A DNA stretch of 21,655 nucleotides from Candidatus Thorarchaeota archaeon (GCA_016840245.1 JAEOST010000189.1:1-21655), one strand, 5' to 3'; shown: positions 1-8,252, counted from the stretch's first letter. Translations and numbers: made by a program. The notes: generated from the letters alone by a model not told the origin.

Positions 1-1107
1 CATAATTGGCTTGAGAAACAATATGGTCTCACTGGTGATGCTAAGGATCATGTTGTGCAAGTGTTGACCGATGCCAAAGAAGTACTTGGTGAGATCCCAT
101 CCGCAGAATCGATTCTGATAGAAAACTTTGGTTCTGGTATAGTCATTCACTGCCCATTTGGAACAAAGACAAATGAAACCTTGGGAATTGTTATCGCAGC
201 CCTCCTGACAACAAGATTGGGTATTCAAATTGGTGTTGAACGTGACCCATACAGGATTTTGTTTACATCAGATGAAAGAATTGATTCTGAGAAGATATTA
301 GACACTCTTAAGGAATACACTGGGAAGCAAATCTCAGCAATTCTTAGGTTGGCTCTGAAACAGACGCAGAACTTCTCCTCAAGATTCGTGCATGTTGCAA
401 GAAGAATGGATGTGATACGTAAGGATGTGAAATCAAAAGAGGTGCCGGTCAAACGACTCATCCGCTGGTCTGAGGGCACTCCTGTCTATGAGGAGGCCTT
501 AAGAGAAGTATTAGACGAGAAACTCGATGAGGACCGTGTCATATCGATTTTTGATGCTGTATCTACAGGTAATATTCGTGTGAAGATTGTCAAGACTGCT
601 GAACCATCACCATTAGCACGTCTAATAGTAGAAGAAAAGACCCGGTTTGAAGTGATTGGGGAGATAACTGAGGAGAATGAAGTTTTAGCTATGATGGAAG
701 AAAGACTACTGTCAAGAAAATTCAGGCTTGTATGTTTCAATGGTGACTGGAACTCAGTAAGAACTGTTTCGACTCTGGAGGATGAAGTGAAATGCCTGGC
801 CTGTGGTTCAACAATGATTGCAGTTCTTCCTCCTCCGGAGTTAGGGTTCCCAAAGATTGTCAGAAAGAAAGTTGCAGGAAAACTTCTTACGAAAGAAGAG
901 GAGAAGGAGTATTATGCTCGATCATTGACAGCCACGTTAGTTTCGAGCTACGGAAAACGAGCACTGATTGTGCTTGCTGGCAGAGGTATAGGTCCTCAGA
1001 CTGCATCGCGCATTCTAAGGCCTGGTTTAACAGAGAGATTAGATATTCTGAGAGCGATAGCAAAGGCGGAGATGGAGTATGCGAGGACGCGACCATATTG
1101 GGGCTGA
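1..1107 (+). CDS. lhr: Lhr-family ATP-dependent helicase, C-terminal part (5' truncated by window)
   Basis: The frame is open from base 1, so this is the last ~368 codons of a longer gene; the GTG at 55 is internal rather than a real start. The visible part lies beyond the helicase motor and matches the C-terminal region of Lhr-type SF2 helicases. It has an N-terminal block reading LIENFGSGIVIHCPFGTKTN, a CxxC pair (KCLACGS), and the family's closing signature with AGRGIGPQTASRIL, followed about 20 residues later by AEMEYARTRPYW. Lhr proteins are 3'-5' helicases linked to DNA repair and recombination. The motor motifs lie upstream of the window and cannot be checked. The stop codon lies inside the next gene. 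A COG1407-type phosphoesterase, a common neighbour of Lhr, is encoded about 2.3 kb downstream. Family assignment is confident; the cellular role is inferred. Confidence 0.85.
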   Translation, partial: HNWLEKQYGLTGDAKDHVVQVLTDAKEVLGEIPSAESILIENFGSGIVIHCPFGTKTNETLGIVIAALLTTRLGIQIGVERDPYRILFTSDERIDSEKILDTLKEYTGKQISAILRLALKQTQNFSSRFVHVARRMDVIRKDVKSKEVPVKRLIRWSEGTPVYEEALREVLDEKLDEDRVISIFDAVSTGNIRVKIVKTAEPSPLARLIVEEKTRFEVIGEITEENEVLAMMEERLLSRKFRLVCFNGDWNSVRTVSTLEDEVKCLACGSTMIAVLPPPELGFPKIVRKKVAGKLLTKEEEKEYYARSLTATLVSSYGKRALIVLAGRGIGPQTASRILRPGLTERLDILRAIAKAEMEYARTRPYWG

Positions 1108-1699
1108 CACTAAAAAACCGATGATTGTATTTGCGGGTAGAAGCAATGTTGGGAAGAGCAGTACAATCAGAGCGCTAACTGGGAAGAAAGTACGAGTGGG
1201 AAAACGTCCAGGTAGTACCAGATGGGAGCAATTCATTGATCTTGGGCCAGTGGTACTAGTTGACATTCCCGGATTCGGATATATGGCTGGAAAAAGCAAG
1301 GCAACAATTGACGAAACAAAGACATCAATCATCCAGAAACTTGAGAGTTGGAGTGAAAGGTTAGCCCTAGTAGTGCTAATCATTGATATTTCTCTGTTTG
1401 AGCAGCTCGTAGAACGATGGGAGAAGAGAGGAGAAATTCCAGTAGACATCGAGTTCTATGACTTTCTCTCGGACATCGCACCCCATGTAATTGTGGTCGC
1501 AAACAAAATTGACAAACTTAAGCCCCGTGAGAAGGACAAGGCACTAGAGTTTCTTAGAATGAAGATGGAAGAAGCCGTCCCTGGTAAGCCTGTTGATATA
1601 GTTGTGACAACAGCCTCAAAACGTGTGGGGACATCTACACTTGCTAAATCAATAGAGAGAGTCCTTGCAGAGCAAGACCTGCAAAGACCTCACTGGTAG
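1079..1699 (+). CDS. engB: EngB/YihA-type GTP-binding protein
   Basis: This is a single-domain P-loop GTPase of the EngB/YihA family, which in bacteria assists large ribosomal subunit assembly; the archaeal role is less defined. Visible motifs are G1 GRSNVGKSS (residues 20-28), the switch-I region with PGSTRW, G3 DIPGFG (62-67) and G4 NKID (142-145). The length is normal. The chosen ATG sits 29 bases inside lhr and has GGAG 7 bases upstream. A second ATG at 1121 would give a protein starting MIVFAGRSNVGKS, closer to many archaeal homologues, and the 14 extra residues coincide with the lhr overlap. The start is therefore uncertain, the family is not. It is probably translationally coupled to lhr. 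It converges on the next gene with only three bases between stop codons. Confidence 0.88.
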   Translation: MRGRDHIGADTKKPMIVFAGRSNVGKSSTIRALTGKKVRVGKRPGSTRWEQFIDLGPVVLVDIPGFGYMAGKSKATIDETKTSIIQKLESWSERLALVVLIIDISLFEQLVERWEKRGEIPVDIEFYDFLSDIAPHVIVVANKIDKLKPREKDKALEFLRMKMEEAVPGKPVDIVVTTASKRVGTSTLAKSIERVLAEQDLQRPHW

Positions 1700-1702
1700 A
1701 GT

Positions 1703-2821
1703 CTAAGTCTTCCTCTTCTGAAATAGGTAATATGCAACACCAACTACGATAAATACAGCTGAGAGGGTTAACATGGGTTCTATTGCACTAGGTGGTTCAG
1801 CGACACCCTCAGAGAGCCAATCTAACATGTTCATGAACAGGAGTCGATTATCACCCTGGTAAAACCATTGTTCATTCTTCCTTTCATCCACATCAGGAAG
1901 ATCTAGTTTTAGACCACTGAACATTATTGTGGACCCACCAACAATCATTCTGCTTCCATTGTACTCAAATGCTGTGAGCCATGTTGGAAATGTTCCATTA
2001 ATTGCAGAATATGATAGAAAGTCGTTTTCAAACTCAACTAACGACATATTGGGGAAAGAATAGTTAGCAAATGTATTAGGACCCTTTCTGTACTGGGCAA
2101 AGGAATCATCATGTCCTGTTGCTATTCCTACAACTGTATCAACTGGTTTGAAGGTAGAGGTCATTGTGACTAACTCGTTGATATTCTTGAATATCGGATG
2201 GTTCGTGTTCCATGTAGTGGAGTCGAGATGGATTATGGCTGGCGTTGACGAGTTCAGTGCGTTCTCGTAGTCAAACATTGTATCCGCCCAGTACTCCGCA
2301 CCTGTTGAAACGGATGTGTGATTGAGGCTAAACCTCACTCCAGTGATATTGAGGGCATCAAGTAGGCGATTGACTGCGATATTCTCGCCAATGTCACGAA
2401 ATTCTGGGTGTGACCAATAGGATGGAAATGTTTCCTGATCGATATTAGGATCGCCCAAAACCAAAAGCGAGCTTCCGTTTACCAGCATCTCAGATATTGC
2501 ACTGACTTCAGATTGAGTAAACTCATCAGCTCCATCTGGAGAAGCAATAATAAGAACGTCCACATCTTCCAATATTGTGTCATTGAGGGGTGAACCTTCA
2601 TGTACCTTGACTAGATATTTTGACGATGCGTTCACCATATCAAGCATTAGCTTCAATCCTTCTTCGTCATTAGCTTCGAATTGCGGTCTGTGACTTGCAT
2701 CATACAAGACTACAACTTGATCAAGGGATTGTGCTTGTGCTGGGCACTGAAGTGATGATATAACAATCATCAGCATAACTGTTGCCACGATTATCTTTGG
2801 AAAATTCCTGAGCCTCACCAT
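1703..2821 (-). CDS. Secreted, membrane-anchored GIFT-domain (DUF4350/IFT52-like) protein
   Basis: The 372-residue protein has a hydrophobic N-terminal signal segment (about residues 7-30, ending near QAQS), a large outer domain and a single C-terminal membrane helix (about 345-366) followed by QKRKT. It should be anchored in the membrane with the body outside. The outer domain begins VVLYDASHRPQFEAND and includes LIIASPDGADEFTQSE and SLLVLGDP. That pattern is typical of the Rossmann-like GIFT/DUF4350 domain shared by GldG, ABC-associated proteins and eukaryotic IFT52. I count ten N-x-S/T sequons, consistent with a glycosylated archaeal surface protein. No ABC transporter genes adjoin, so the GldG-type role is not supported here. 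The ATG is preceded by AGAGGTCG about 12 bases upstream. Function unknown; ligand binding at the surface is a guess. Confidence 0.6.
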   Translation of the reverse strand: MVRLRNFPKIIVATVMLMIVISSLQCPAQAQSLDQVVVLYDASHRPQFEANDEEGLKLMLDMVNASSKYLVKVHEGSPLNDTILEDVDVLIIASPDGADEFTQSEVSAISEMLVNGSSLLVLGDPNIDQETFPSYWSHPEFRDIGENIAVNRLLDALNITGVRFSLNHTSVSTGAEYWADTMFDYENALNSSTPAIIHLDSTTWNTNHPIFKNINELVTMTSTFKPVDTVVGIATGHDDSFAQYRKGPNTFANYSFPNMSLVEFENDFLSYSAINGTFPTWLTAFEYNGSRMIVGGSTIMFSGLKLDLPDVDERKNEQWFYQGDNRLLFMNMLDWLSEGVAEPPSAIEPMLTLSAVFIVVGVAYYLFQKRKT

Positions 2822-2873
2822 TTGCTCATTTCGACCTCTTTGGCAGTATTGGTGCCAGATTTTTGATACCGCG

Positions 2874-2880
2874 TTTTAAA
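2874..2880 (-). promoter_or_regulatory. TATA box for the GIFT-domain gene
   Basis: The reverse strand reads GGTTTAAAACGC here. Transcription would start near 2851, about 30 bases upstream of the ATG at 2821. This is motif reading only. Confidence 0.4.
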
Positions 2881-2913
2881 CCTATCCACATGTGAAAGGT
2901 CCAAAAATAATAA

Positions 2914-3300
2914 TCAATTCGTCCTTCGCCACTTCTCGTAAAGCTGTCGTCTATCTGTATCGGTGGCATCAATCATGCGATATTGCTTCCTGAGCTCGGC
3001 TATCTTCTGTGCTAACAGATGATAACACGTTTCTCCTTCTCGGGCAATGACAACTGATTGATAGAAATCACGTCCTGTACAGAAGATTTCAGGTATGACC
3101 CTATACTCACGTCGTGTCCCCTCTACAATCCAAGTCACTGTATCACTGGGCATGAAATGATATCTGACTACTTTTCCTTCCTCTACAGCCCTGAGCGCCC
3201 TTACAAACCGTTTTCCGAATTTATCACGAAAGTACTCGATATCGTTCTGAGTGAGCTCAGGTTTGGACAATCGCTTGGATTCAATCTTGGAGAGTATCAT
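2914..3300 (-). CDS. Small SWIM-like zinc-finger protein
   Basis: This is a 128-residue basic protein conserved in style with archaeal predicted nucleic-acid-binding Zn-finger proteins (COG5431-like). The core reads RYHFMPSDTVTWIVEGTRREY, then RVIPEIFCTGRDFYQ, then GETCYHLLAQKIAEL. The CYH followed by LLA matches the second half of a SWIM finger (CxH). The first half shows only one cysteine (FC) where a CxC is usual, so metal binding may be incomplete or use another ligand. I chose the ATG at 3300 because a TATA-like box at 3330-3336 would put the transcript start a few bases upstream; an in-frame GTG at 3309 is the alternative. The gene is divergent from the phosphoesterase. The family call is tentative. 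Confidence 0.5.
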   Translation of the reverse strand: MILSKIESKRLSKPELTQNDIEYFRDKFGKRFVRALRAVEEGKVVRYHFMPSDTVTWIVEGTRREYRVIPEIFCTGRDFYQSVVIAREGETCYHLLAQKIAELRKQYRMIDATDTDRRQLYEKWRRTN

Positions 3301-3329
3301 AGTCTTCACAATCTTGTCATGTGGTTATG

Positions 3330-3336
3330 TTAAAAT
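3330..3336. promoter_or_regulatory. Shared TATA-like element of a divergent pair
   Basis: TTAAAAT lies centrally in the 63-base gap between the zinc-finger gene (reverse) and the phosphoesterase (forward). Read in either direction it places a start site about 5-7 bases from the respective ATG (3300 and 3364), suggesting near-leaderless transcripts both ways. Inferred from spacing only. Confidence 0.4.
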
Positions 3337-3363
3337 GGTGTAAGATTTGCAGGATACATACCG

Positions 3364-4188
3364 ATGGAAATTATCTTTGATGACAGAGCACTTGTACTTC
3401 GAGGAGAAACAAAGGTTGTACTTCTACTTTCCGACATACATCTAGGCTTTGAAGTCGAGTTGGATGAAAGGGGAGTTTCGTTTCCTCCACAACATCCGCA
3501 GATACTAGAGAGAATCTTACAGTTGAAGGAGAAATACTCAGCCCAAGTGCTCTACATTATTGGTGATGTGAAGCACACGATTAGTGCAGACAGTCATTTC
3601 AACTGGCAGATAATTCCAGAGTTCATGGAAGATTTGTCAAGTAGGATAAAGACCATAGTAGTACCTGGAAACCATGATGGCAATCTAGAGGCACTACTAC
3701 CTAGATCTGTAGTCCTAACCGACGTGCATGGTACTATCTTCCAAGATGGAGAGGATACTGTTGGGCTGATTCATGGTCATGCTTGGCCATCTTCTGAGGT
3801 TCTCAATACTAGAATCATGGTAAAGGGCCATAATCATCCAACATTGCGCAATGTACGAAGGGTGGCGGCACCAGAGATAGGACGCCCTGAGAGAATTCGT
3901 TCGTCTGGTGTGATGCCGGTGATATTACGGTCTACAATGAATAAGAATTGTGTCCGTATGAATATTGGACTTGATGCAACTGATGATGCAGAAGGGACAT
4001 TAATCACACTTCCAAGCTTCAATGTCTTGTTTGGTGGTGTACCTATAAATAGGCCAGAAACAGAGTTGTATGGACCATTATTTGAGAATAGATGTGTGAA
4101 TCTCTTGGGTTCTGAGGTGTTCAGTATTCAGGGCATCTTTCTTGGAACTGTTGAGGCCCTTCGTGTCCGTTCTCAGCGAAATGATTAA
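3364..4188 (+). CDS. Metallophosphoesterase, COG1407 type (Lhr-associated family)
   Basis: This is a calcineurin-like metallophosphoesterase of 274 residues. All five metal-site motifs are visible in order: SDIHLGFE (D24, H26), GDVKH (D68, H71), GNHDG (103-107 region), HGHAW (H137, H139) and GHNHP (155-159). GDVKH in place of GDLKH is typical of the COG1407 branch, found in archaea and in bacteria next to Lhr helicases and thought to act on nucleic-acid ends. Here lhr is about 2.3 kb upstream on the same strand. The start is the ATG just after the divergent promoter, so the transcript is probably leaderless. The stop overlaps the likely TATA box of the following tRNA-Pro. The biochemical fold is confident; the substrate is unknown. 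Confidence 0.82.
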   Translation: MEIIFDDRALVLRGETKVVLLLSDIHLGFEVELDERGVSFPPQHPQILERILQLKEKYSAQVLYIIGDVKHTISADSHFNWQIIPEFMEDLSSRIKTIVVPGNHDGNLEALLPRSVVLTDVHGTIFQDGEDTVGLIHGHAWPSSEVLNTRIMVKGHNHPTLRNVRRVAAPEIGRPERIRSSGVMPVILRSTMNKNCVRMNIGLDATDDAEGTLITLPSFNVLFGGVPINRPETELYGPLFENRCVNLLGSEVFSIQGIFLGTVEALRVRSQRND

Positions 4189-4190
4189 AT
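4185..4190 (+). promoter_or_regulatory. TATA box for tRNA-Pro
   Basis: TTAAAT within GATTAAATCAG, about 30 bases before the mature tRNA 5' end. It overlaps the stop codon of the upstream gene. Confidence 0.4.
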
Positions 4191-4220
4191 CAGACAAGAA
4201 GAGAGTCGGGTTTGACTTAT

Positions 4221-4297
4221 GGGTCGGTGGTCTAGCTTGGTATGATTCTTGGTTCGGATCCAAGGGATCGCGAGTTCAAATCTCGTCCGGCCCACCA
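4221..4297 (+). tRNA. tRNA-Pro (anticodon CGG), CCA encoded
   Basis: A full cloverleaf can be drawn. The acceptor stem is GGGTCGG with CCGGCCC (one G-U pair). The D arm is of the usual tRNA-Pro form, with GTCTAGCTTGGTATGAT. The anticodon stem is CTTGG/CCAAG with loop TTCGGAT, placing CGG at 4255-4257. The T arm is GCGAG-TTCAAAT-CTCGT. The discriminator is A73 and the CCA is encoded in the DNA. No intron. It reads CCG codons. Confidence 0.93.
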
Positions 4298-4395
4298 TAC
4301 CTCATTCGAATTTCTAATCAGCATCCAGTCAGGCGTTTCTCAAACCTGTATGGTTCAGAGGCTCTGGTAGCTGACCTAATTTAGTAATACGTCCC

Positions 4396-4872
4396 CTATT
4401 TCATCGACTCAAGGATTCCGTAGAGTATAACTGCTATAGTCCCAGCAGGACCAATGTCGATTCTTGCATCAAGACTGATGCATTCACCTATGTCCATTTC
4501 CTTCCGAGAGAAAGAGCTGTTACCTCCAGACACAACAAGCATCATTCGCTCCCCGGACTGCATCTCTTTTCCTAATACTGTAAGGTCAACCCGTTCCTTA
4601 GTCAAGACTGGGGAGGTAATGAGTCGAGGTTTCTCGACACCGAGAAGCTCAATCACATCCTTGAGACTAGGGAGAACCATGAAGTTCCTTTTCATCTTCA
4701 TAGCAAGTTTGTTTGCTTCCGGAACCCCCGATTGCGCGGCAGAACCTTCAGCTTTTGATACTATGAAGTTAGAAAAGCCAAGTCCATAGACCACTTGTGC
4801 GGTTTCAATTACTTTTGATACTGCATGGACATCGTGTAAGACAACGTAGATATTTTCTCTTGATTCACTCAA
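4396..4872 (-). CDS. SPOUT/SpoU-like methylase-family protein (COG4080-like)
   Basis: The 158-residue archaeal protein begins NIYVVLHDVHAVSKVIETA and carries a C-terminal glycine-rich block, SGGNSSFSRKEMDIGECISL followed by IDIGPAGTIAVILYGILE. That block resembles the knotted cofactor-binding end of SPOUT RNA methyltransferases (the position of the usual SLN-type motif). I therefore place it with the COG4080 group, often labelled SpoU-family methylase, but I see no clear catalytic residue and cannot name a substrate. The start is a TTG overlapping the last 8 bases of the upstream DNA methyltransferase gene, with GGAGG about 12 bases upstream. The two genes are probably one transcript. Confidence 0.5.
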   Translation of the reverse strand: MSESRENIYVVLHDVHAVSKVIETAQVVYGLGFSNFIVSKAEGSAAQSGVPEANKLAMKMKRNFMVLPSLKDVIELLGVEKPRLITSPVLTKERVDLTVLGKEMQSGERMMLVVSGGNSSFSRKEMDIGECISLDARIDIGPAGTIAVILYGILESMK

Positions 4873-5833
4873 TTTCTGACAGGACCTCCTGTGCTATTAG
4901 TTTGGATATTATTGGTGGTACGGACTCGCCAACCTGATTGTAACGGCTCTCCGTGTAACCTGTGAAGACAAAATCATCAGGATATGACATTAGTCTTGCG
5001 TGTTCTCGAACTGTGAGAAGTCTATCCTCATAAGGATGGATGTATCTAGACAATCCTATTATTGATGTTGCCAATTGATCAGGACTTAGACGTACCCAGT
5101 TGGGCAGAGTCTTACCCCTTGTTGTGCGATAATGTCTAGCACCCTGACCCCATTTTGCCTTCCTAACATGTTTCAACCGGTCCTCAGTCAACGGGTATAG
5201 TACATGGTTAGGAATCTCCTCATGTGCAACGAAGAGTGCATCTGTACCTAATGGAGGTAGGTCACCGATGGCCTCCATGACACGAGGGGGTCTGTTTCGA
5301 GGTAACTTCAATTCAAGATTACTAATGAATACCCGTAGACGCTTTGAAGGATTCCCATGTTGGTGTGATCTCACCAAGTTGAAGTGGACATTATCTATTC
5401 CAACCTGCTCCATCTCATGTCTGATGATGTCTTTTCCACCTGCTTGCAGTAGAGCAGCAACGTTCTCTATAACGAAAACGTCAGGCTCTAAATCACTAAT
5501 GAGACGTATTGTGTCTAGAAATAGTCTAGCAGTTCCGGTTCCATAGATACGCTCAGCAGCTGAAGTAGCACTCTTGGGATTTGCTAGACTGAACTCCTCA
5601 CATGGAGGTGATGCGATGATAATGTCAGGTTTCCCAAGAGGTTGCTCAATCTCTAATGAATGAAGAGAACCAATATCACGCTGCATAACATACGCATCAG
5701 GATAATTCAATGAAAATGTGGAAAGCGGCACTGGATTACTATCAACAGCTAAATGCTGACCTTCAATGATTGTTGAAAATCCATGAGAAAAACCACCAGC
5801 TCCACTAAACAAATCCAATACTCTGAGTGTCAT
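4865..5833 (-). CDS. DNA (cytosine-5) methyltransferase, orphan
   Basis: The 322-residue protein shows the ordered m5C methyltransferase motifs. Motif I is DLFSGAGGFSHGF (7-19, SAM binding). Motif IV is ASPPCEEFS with catalytic Cys78. Motif VI is ENV (123-125). Motif VIII is GNPSKRLRVFIS. Motifs IX-X comprise YIHPYEDRLLTVREHARL and NQVGESVPP near the C-terminus. The target-recognition region between VIII and IX is short, so this is a compact enzyme. Motif VIII normally reads QxRxR; here Ser replaces the Gln. No restriction endonuclease is adjacent, so it looks solitary, with a regulatory or housekeeping methylation role possible. The ATG has GTGATGGG just upstream. It overlaps and probably co-transcribes the SPOUT-like gene. 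Confidence 0.88.
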   Translation of the reverse strand: MTLRVLDLFSGAGGFSHGFSTIIEGQHLAVDSNPVPLSTFSLNYPDAYVMQRDIGSLHSLEIEQPLGKPDIIIASPPCEEFSLANPKSATSAAERIYGTGTARLFLDTIRLISDLEPDVFVIENVAALLQAGGKDIIRHEMEQVGIDNVHFNLVRSHQHGNPSKRLRVFISNLELKLPRNRPPRVMEAIGDLPPLGTDALFVAHEEIPNHVLYPLTEDRLKHVRKAKWGQGARHYRTTRGKTLPNWVRLSPDQLATSIIGLSRYIHPYEDRLLTVREHARLMSYPDDFVFTGYTESRYNQVGESVPPIISKLIAQEVLSEIE

Positions 5834-5991
5834 TACCCATCACAATTCAAACATGACTTCATCCTCTCACTGACAGGTCCAAAGAAGAGTGTTCCGTATT
5901 TCAAGACACAGTGAATCTCTTATCGAAGAATAACTTCAAAAGTATCGAAGGAGTACGACCGCTCCAGAGTACAGGAGAAGAGTGTGAGCCG

Positions 5992-6933
5992 ATGGGAACA
6001 GGACAAGGTTTTGGTAAATCGATTTTATTTGGCGAACATTTTGTCGTCTATGGACTTCCATCACTGGCTGCAGGTATTGCAGCTAAGACAACAGCCAAGG
6101 TCATTCGGGTGGATGAACCAGGCTGGGCACTTGAGGACCATAGACTTGCGATGCCAGGCTATAAGGAGAAAAAGGCCGATGAACAGAAGATTTCGATTGA
6201 CAATGTGCTGAATTTCTGTGGTATTGATGCTTCAAAAGATGGAATACACATTGAACTTGGTGGAGATCTAGTATGTGCCTCAGGAGTTGGTGCAAGTGCG
6301 GCAAGCTGTGTTGCCTTAGCACGAGCCCTGAATGAAGAGTTTAGTCTTGATATGAATGACGACCAGATTAATGATGCTGCATATGAGGGTGAGAAGGGTT
6401 ACCATGGAGTGCCATCAGGAATAGACAATACGGCATCGACATTTGGAGGTCTTATTTGGTACATCAGAAATCCTGAAGATAGATCCTATACATTTGAAAC
6501 AATTAAGCTTGAAGAGCCTATGTACCTCGTGATAGCTACTACGGGTATAACTGCAAGTACAAAGGAAGTTGTTGGAGATGTGCGTACTAAGAAAGATGCA
6601 GACCCTGAATGGTTTGCTAATATTGCAGAAGAATATGAAACACTTGTACGCGATGCTAAGAACGCACTGCTAAATCTCGATAAAGTCAAAGTCGGAATGC
6701 TCATGAACAAGAACCACGGTTTATTACAGCAGATTACAGTGTCCTGTAAGGAACTTGATCATCTTACAGAAGTTGCACGGAGCTCTGGAGCACTTGGTTC
6801 CAAGATGACAGGAACAGGTCGTGGCGGTAACATGATTTCACTTGCTCAGGACAGTGATTCTGCGAAAAAGATTGGAGATGCTCTAAAGTCAAATGGTGCT
6901 GTTGACTACTGGACCACTTCATTTGGCGTATGA
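5992..6933 (+). CDS. mvk: Mevalonate kinase
   Basis: This GHMP-family kinase phosphorylates mevalonate to mevalonate 5-phosphate in the cytoplasm. Motifs seen are GKSILFGEHFVVYG near the N-terminus, the ATP-binding loop SGVGASAASCVALARALN, GVPSGIDNTASTFGG, and the C-terminal KMTGTGRGGNMISL. I start at the ATG at 5992 (313 residues, the usual archaeal size) because the protein then begins just before the conserved GKSILFGEH block and GGAGAAG lies upstream. An in-frame GTG at 5911 would add 27 unsupported residues. The gene heads a four-gene run, and its stop overlaps the GAGGTGATT ribosome-binding site of the next gene. In many archaea mvk follows rps2; here rps2 converges on this operon from the other side. 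Confidence 0.93.
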   Translation: MGTGQGFGKSILFGEHFVVYGLPSLAAGIAAKTTAKVIRVDEPGWALEDHRLAMPGYKEKKADEQKISIDNVLNFCGIDASKDGIHIELGGDLVCASGVGASAASCVALARALNEEFSLDMNDDQINDAAYEGEKGYHGVPSGIDNTASTFGGLIWYIRNPEDRSYTFETIKLEEPMYLVIATTGITASTKEVVGDVRTKKDADPEWFANIAEEYETLVRDAKNALLNLDKVKVGMLMNKNHGLLQQITVSCKELDHLTEVARSSGALGSKMTGTGRGGNMISLAQDSDSAKKIGDALKSNGAVDYWTTSFGV

Positions 6934-6942
6934 GGTGATTGT

Positions 6943-8247
6943 ATGATACTTGAGGAATATATCAAGAAAATTGTGAGTGAAGGGAAGGTAGAGGTTGTAA
7001 AAAGGGAAATCTCGAAGAATCTTGAGGTTGCAGGTGTATTGAAAGCACTTGAACCAAAAACAGTACTCTTTGAGAAAGTAAAGGAGTCTGAGTTTCGGGT
7101 CGCAGGCAATCTGTTCTGTACCAAGACTCAGGTTGCTGACTACTTTGGAATCACACCAGTTGAAATCATTCCGACATTGACCAAATCAATTGAAAATCGA
7201 AGTCCTCCTGAAACTACAGACAATGCGCCTTGTCAGGAGGTAGTTGAGAGCAATGTTGATCTTGACAAGCTACCAATTCTGCTCCATAACGAGGTTGACG
7301 GCGGTCCATACATCTCTTCGGGAGTAGTTGTAGCAGTGGACCCTGACTATGGACAGAATCTTGATTTTCACAGGGCAATGCAGATTGGTAAGGATAAGAT
7401 GGTAACCAGAGTGGTCAGAGGGCGTGATTTCCACAAGTTCTTGGAAAAGAATGGAGAGGTTGATGTAGCATTCTGCGTTGGTAACACACCTGAGGTTCTA
7501 ATTGCAGCAGCCACATCAGTCGAAACCGGTGTGAATGAATTAGAGATTGCTAACGCACTGAAACCAATTAAACTGGTGAAGGCTAAGACCGTTGATCTGA
7601 TGATTCCCGCAAACTCTGAATTTGTATTGGAAGGCAGAGTTGTTTTAGAGGAGAAACATGCTGAAGGCCCATTCATTGACTTGACAGAAACCGTAGATGT
7701 GATTCGAGAAGAACCAATTTTCGAGGTCAAGAAGATTACACACAGGAAGACAGCTATCTGGCAGGGATTATTACCAGGAAGGCATGAACATAAGATTCTG
7801 ATGGGAATGCCAAGAGAACCAACTGTGTTCCGCAAGGTAGCAGAGAGAGGAATAGATGTTCTTGATGTATACATCACTCCTGGAGGAGCCAGTTGGCTAC
7901 ACATAGCCGTGAAGATATCAAAGAAACACGAGGATGATGCAATCAAGGCCATCGAGGGAGCGTTCGATGGACACAGGAGTGCAAAACATGTCTGGATTTA
8001 TGATGACGACATAGATATCTACAATGAACAAGACAGAGAGTGGGCAATGGCTACACGGTTCCAAGGTGATGAAGATATGCTGATCAAGGATAGAGAACCT
8101 GGTAGTTCACTTGATCCCAGTGCAGAATCCGGTACTAAGTTCACTACAAAGATAGGATTTGATGTAACAAAACCAATGGTTACAAAGGGTAAGAGTTACG
8201 ACCGAGCAGACTTTCCAGACGTAGACTTGGACAAGTTTCTTGGGTGA
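6943..8247 (+). CDS. UbiD-family decarboxylase, probable trans-anhydromevalonate phosphate decarboxylase
   Basis: The 434-residue protein belongs to the UbiD family, which uses prenylated FMN made by a UbiX partner. Recognisable stretches are LPILLHNEVDGGPYISSG, the core EGPFIDLTET (E241 and E249 are candidate catalytic or cofactor residues) and LLPGRHEHKILMG. Between mevalonate kinase and both aconitase-X subunits, it is best read as the archaeal enzyme that decarboxylates trans-anhydromevalonate 5-phosphate to isopentenyl phosphate. That specific reaction is inferred from context and from the known archaeal mevalonate pathway; the family is seen directly. GAGGTGATT six bases before the ATG fixes the start. 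It overlaps no other gene but is clearly in the same operon. Confidence 0.87.
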   Translation: MILEEYIKKIVSEGKVEVVKREISKNLEVAGVLKALEPKTVLFEKVKESEFRVAGNLFCTKTQVADYFGITPVEIIPTLTKSIENRSPPETTDNAPCQEVVESNVDLDKLPILLHNEVDGGPYISSGVVVAVDPDYGQNLDFHRAMQIGKDKMVTRVVRGRDFHKFLEKNGEVDVAFCVGNTPEVLIAAATSVETGVNELEIANALKPIKLVKAKTVDLMIPANSEFVLEGRVVLEEKHAEGPFIDLTETVDVIREEPIFEVKKITHRKTAIWQGLLPGRHEHKILMGMPREPTVFRKVAERGIDVLDVYITPGGASWLHIAVKISKKHEDDAIKAIEGAFDGHRSAKHVWIYDDDIDIYNEQDREWAMATRFQGDEDMLIKDREPGSSLDPSAESGTKFTTKIGFDVTKPMVTKGKSYDRADFPDVDLDKFLG

Positions 8248-8252
8248 GAGAG

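Noticed and set aside
4865..5833. Complete restriction-modification system
   Set aside because: No endonuclease gene lies on either side; neighbours are a SPOUT-like gene and mevalonate kinase.
5911..5991. Upstream GTG start for mevalonate kinase
   Set aside because: The 27 added residues have no family similarity; the ATG at 5992 gives the normal length and has a nearby ribosome-binding site.
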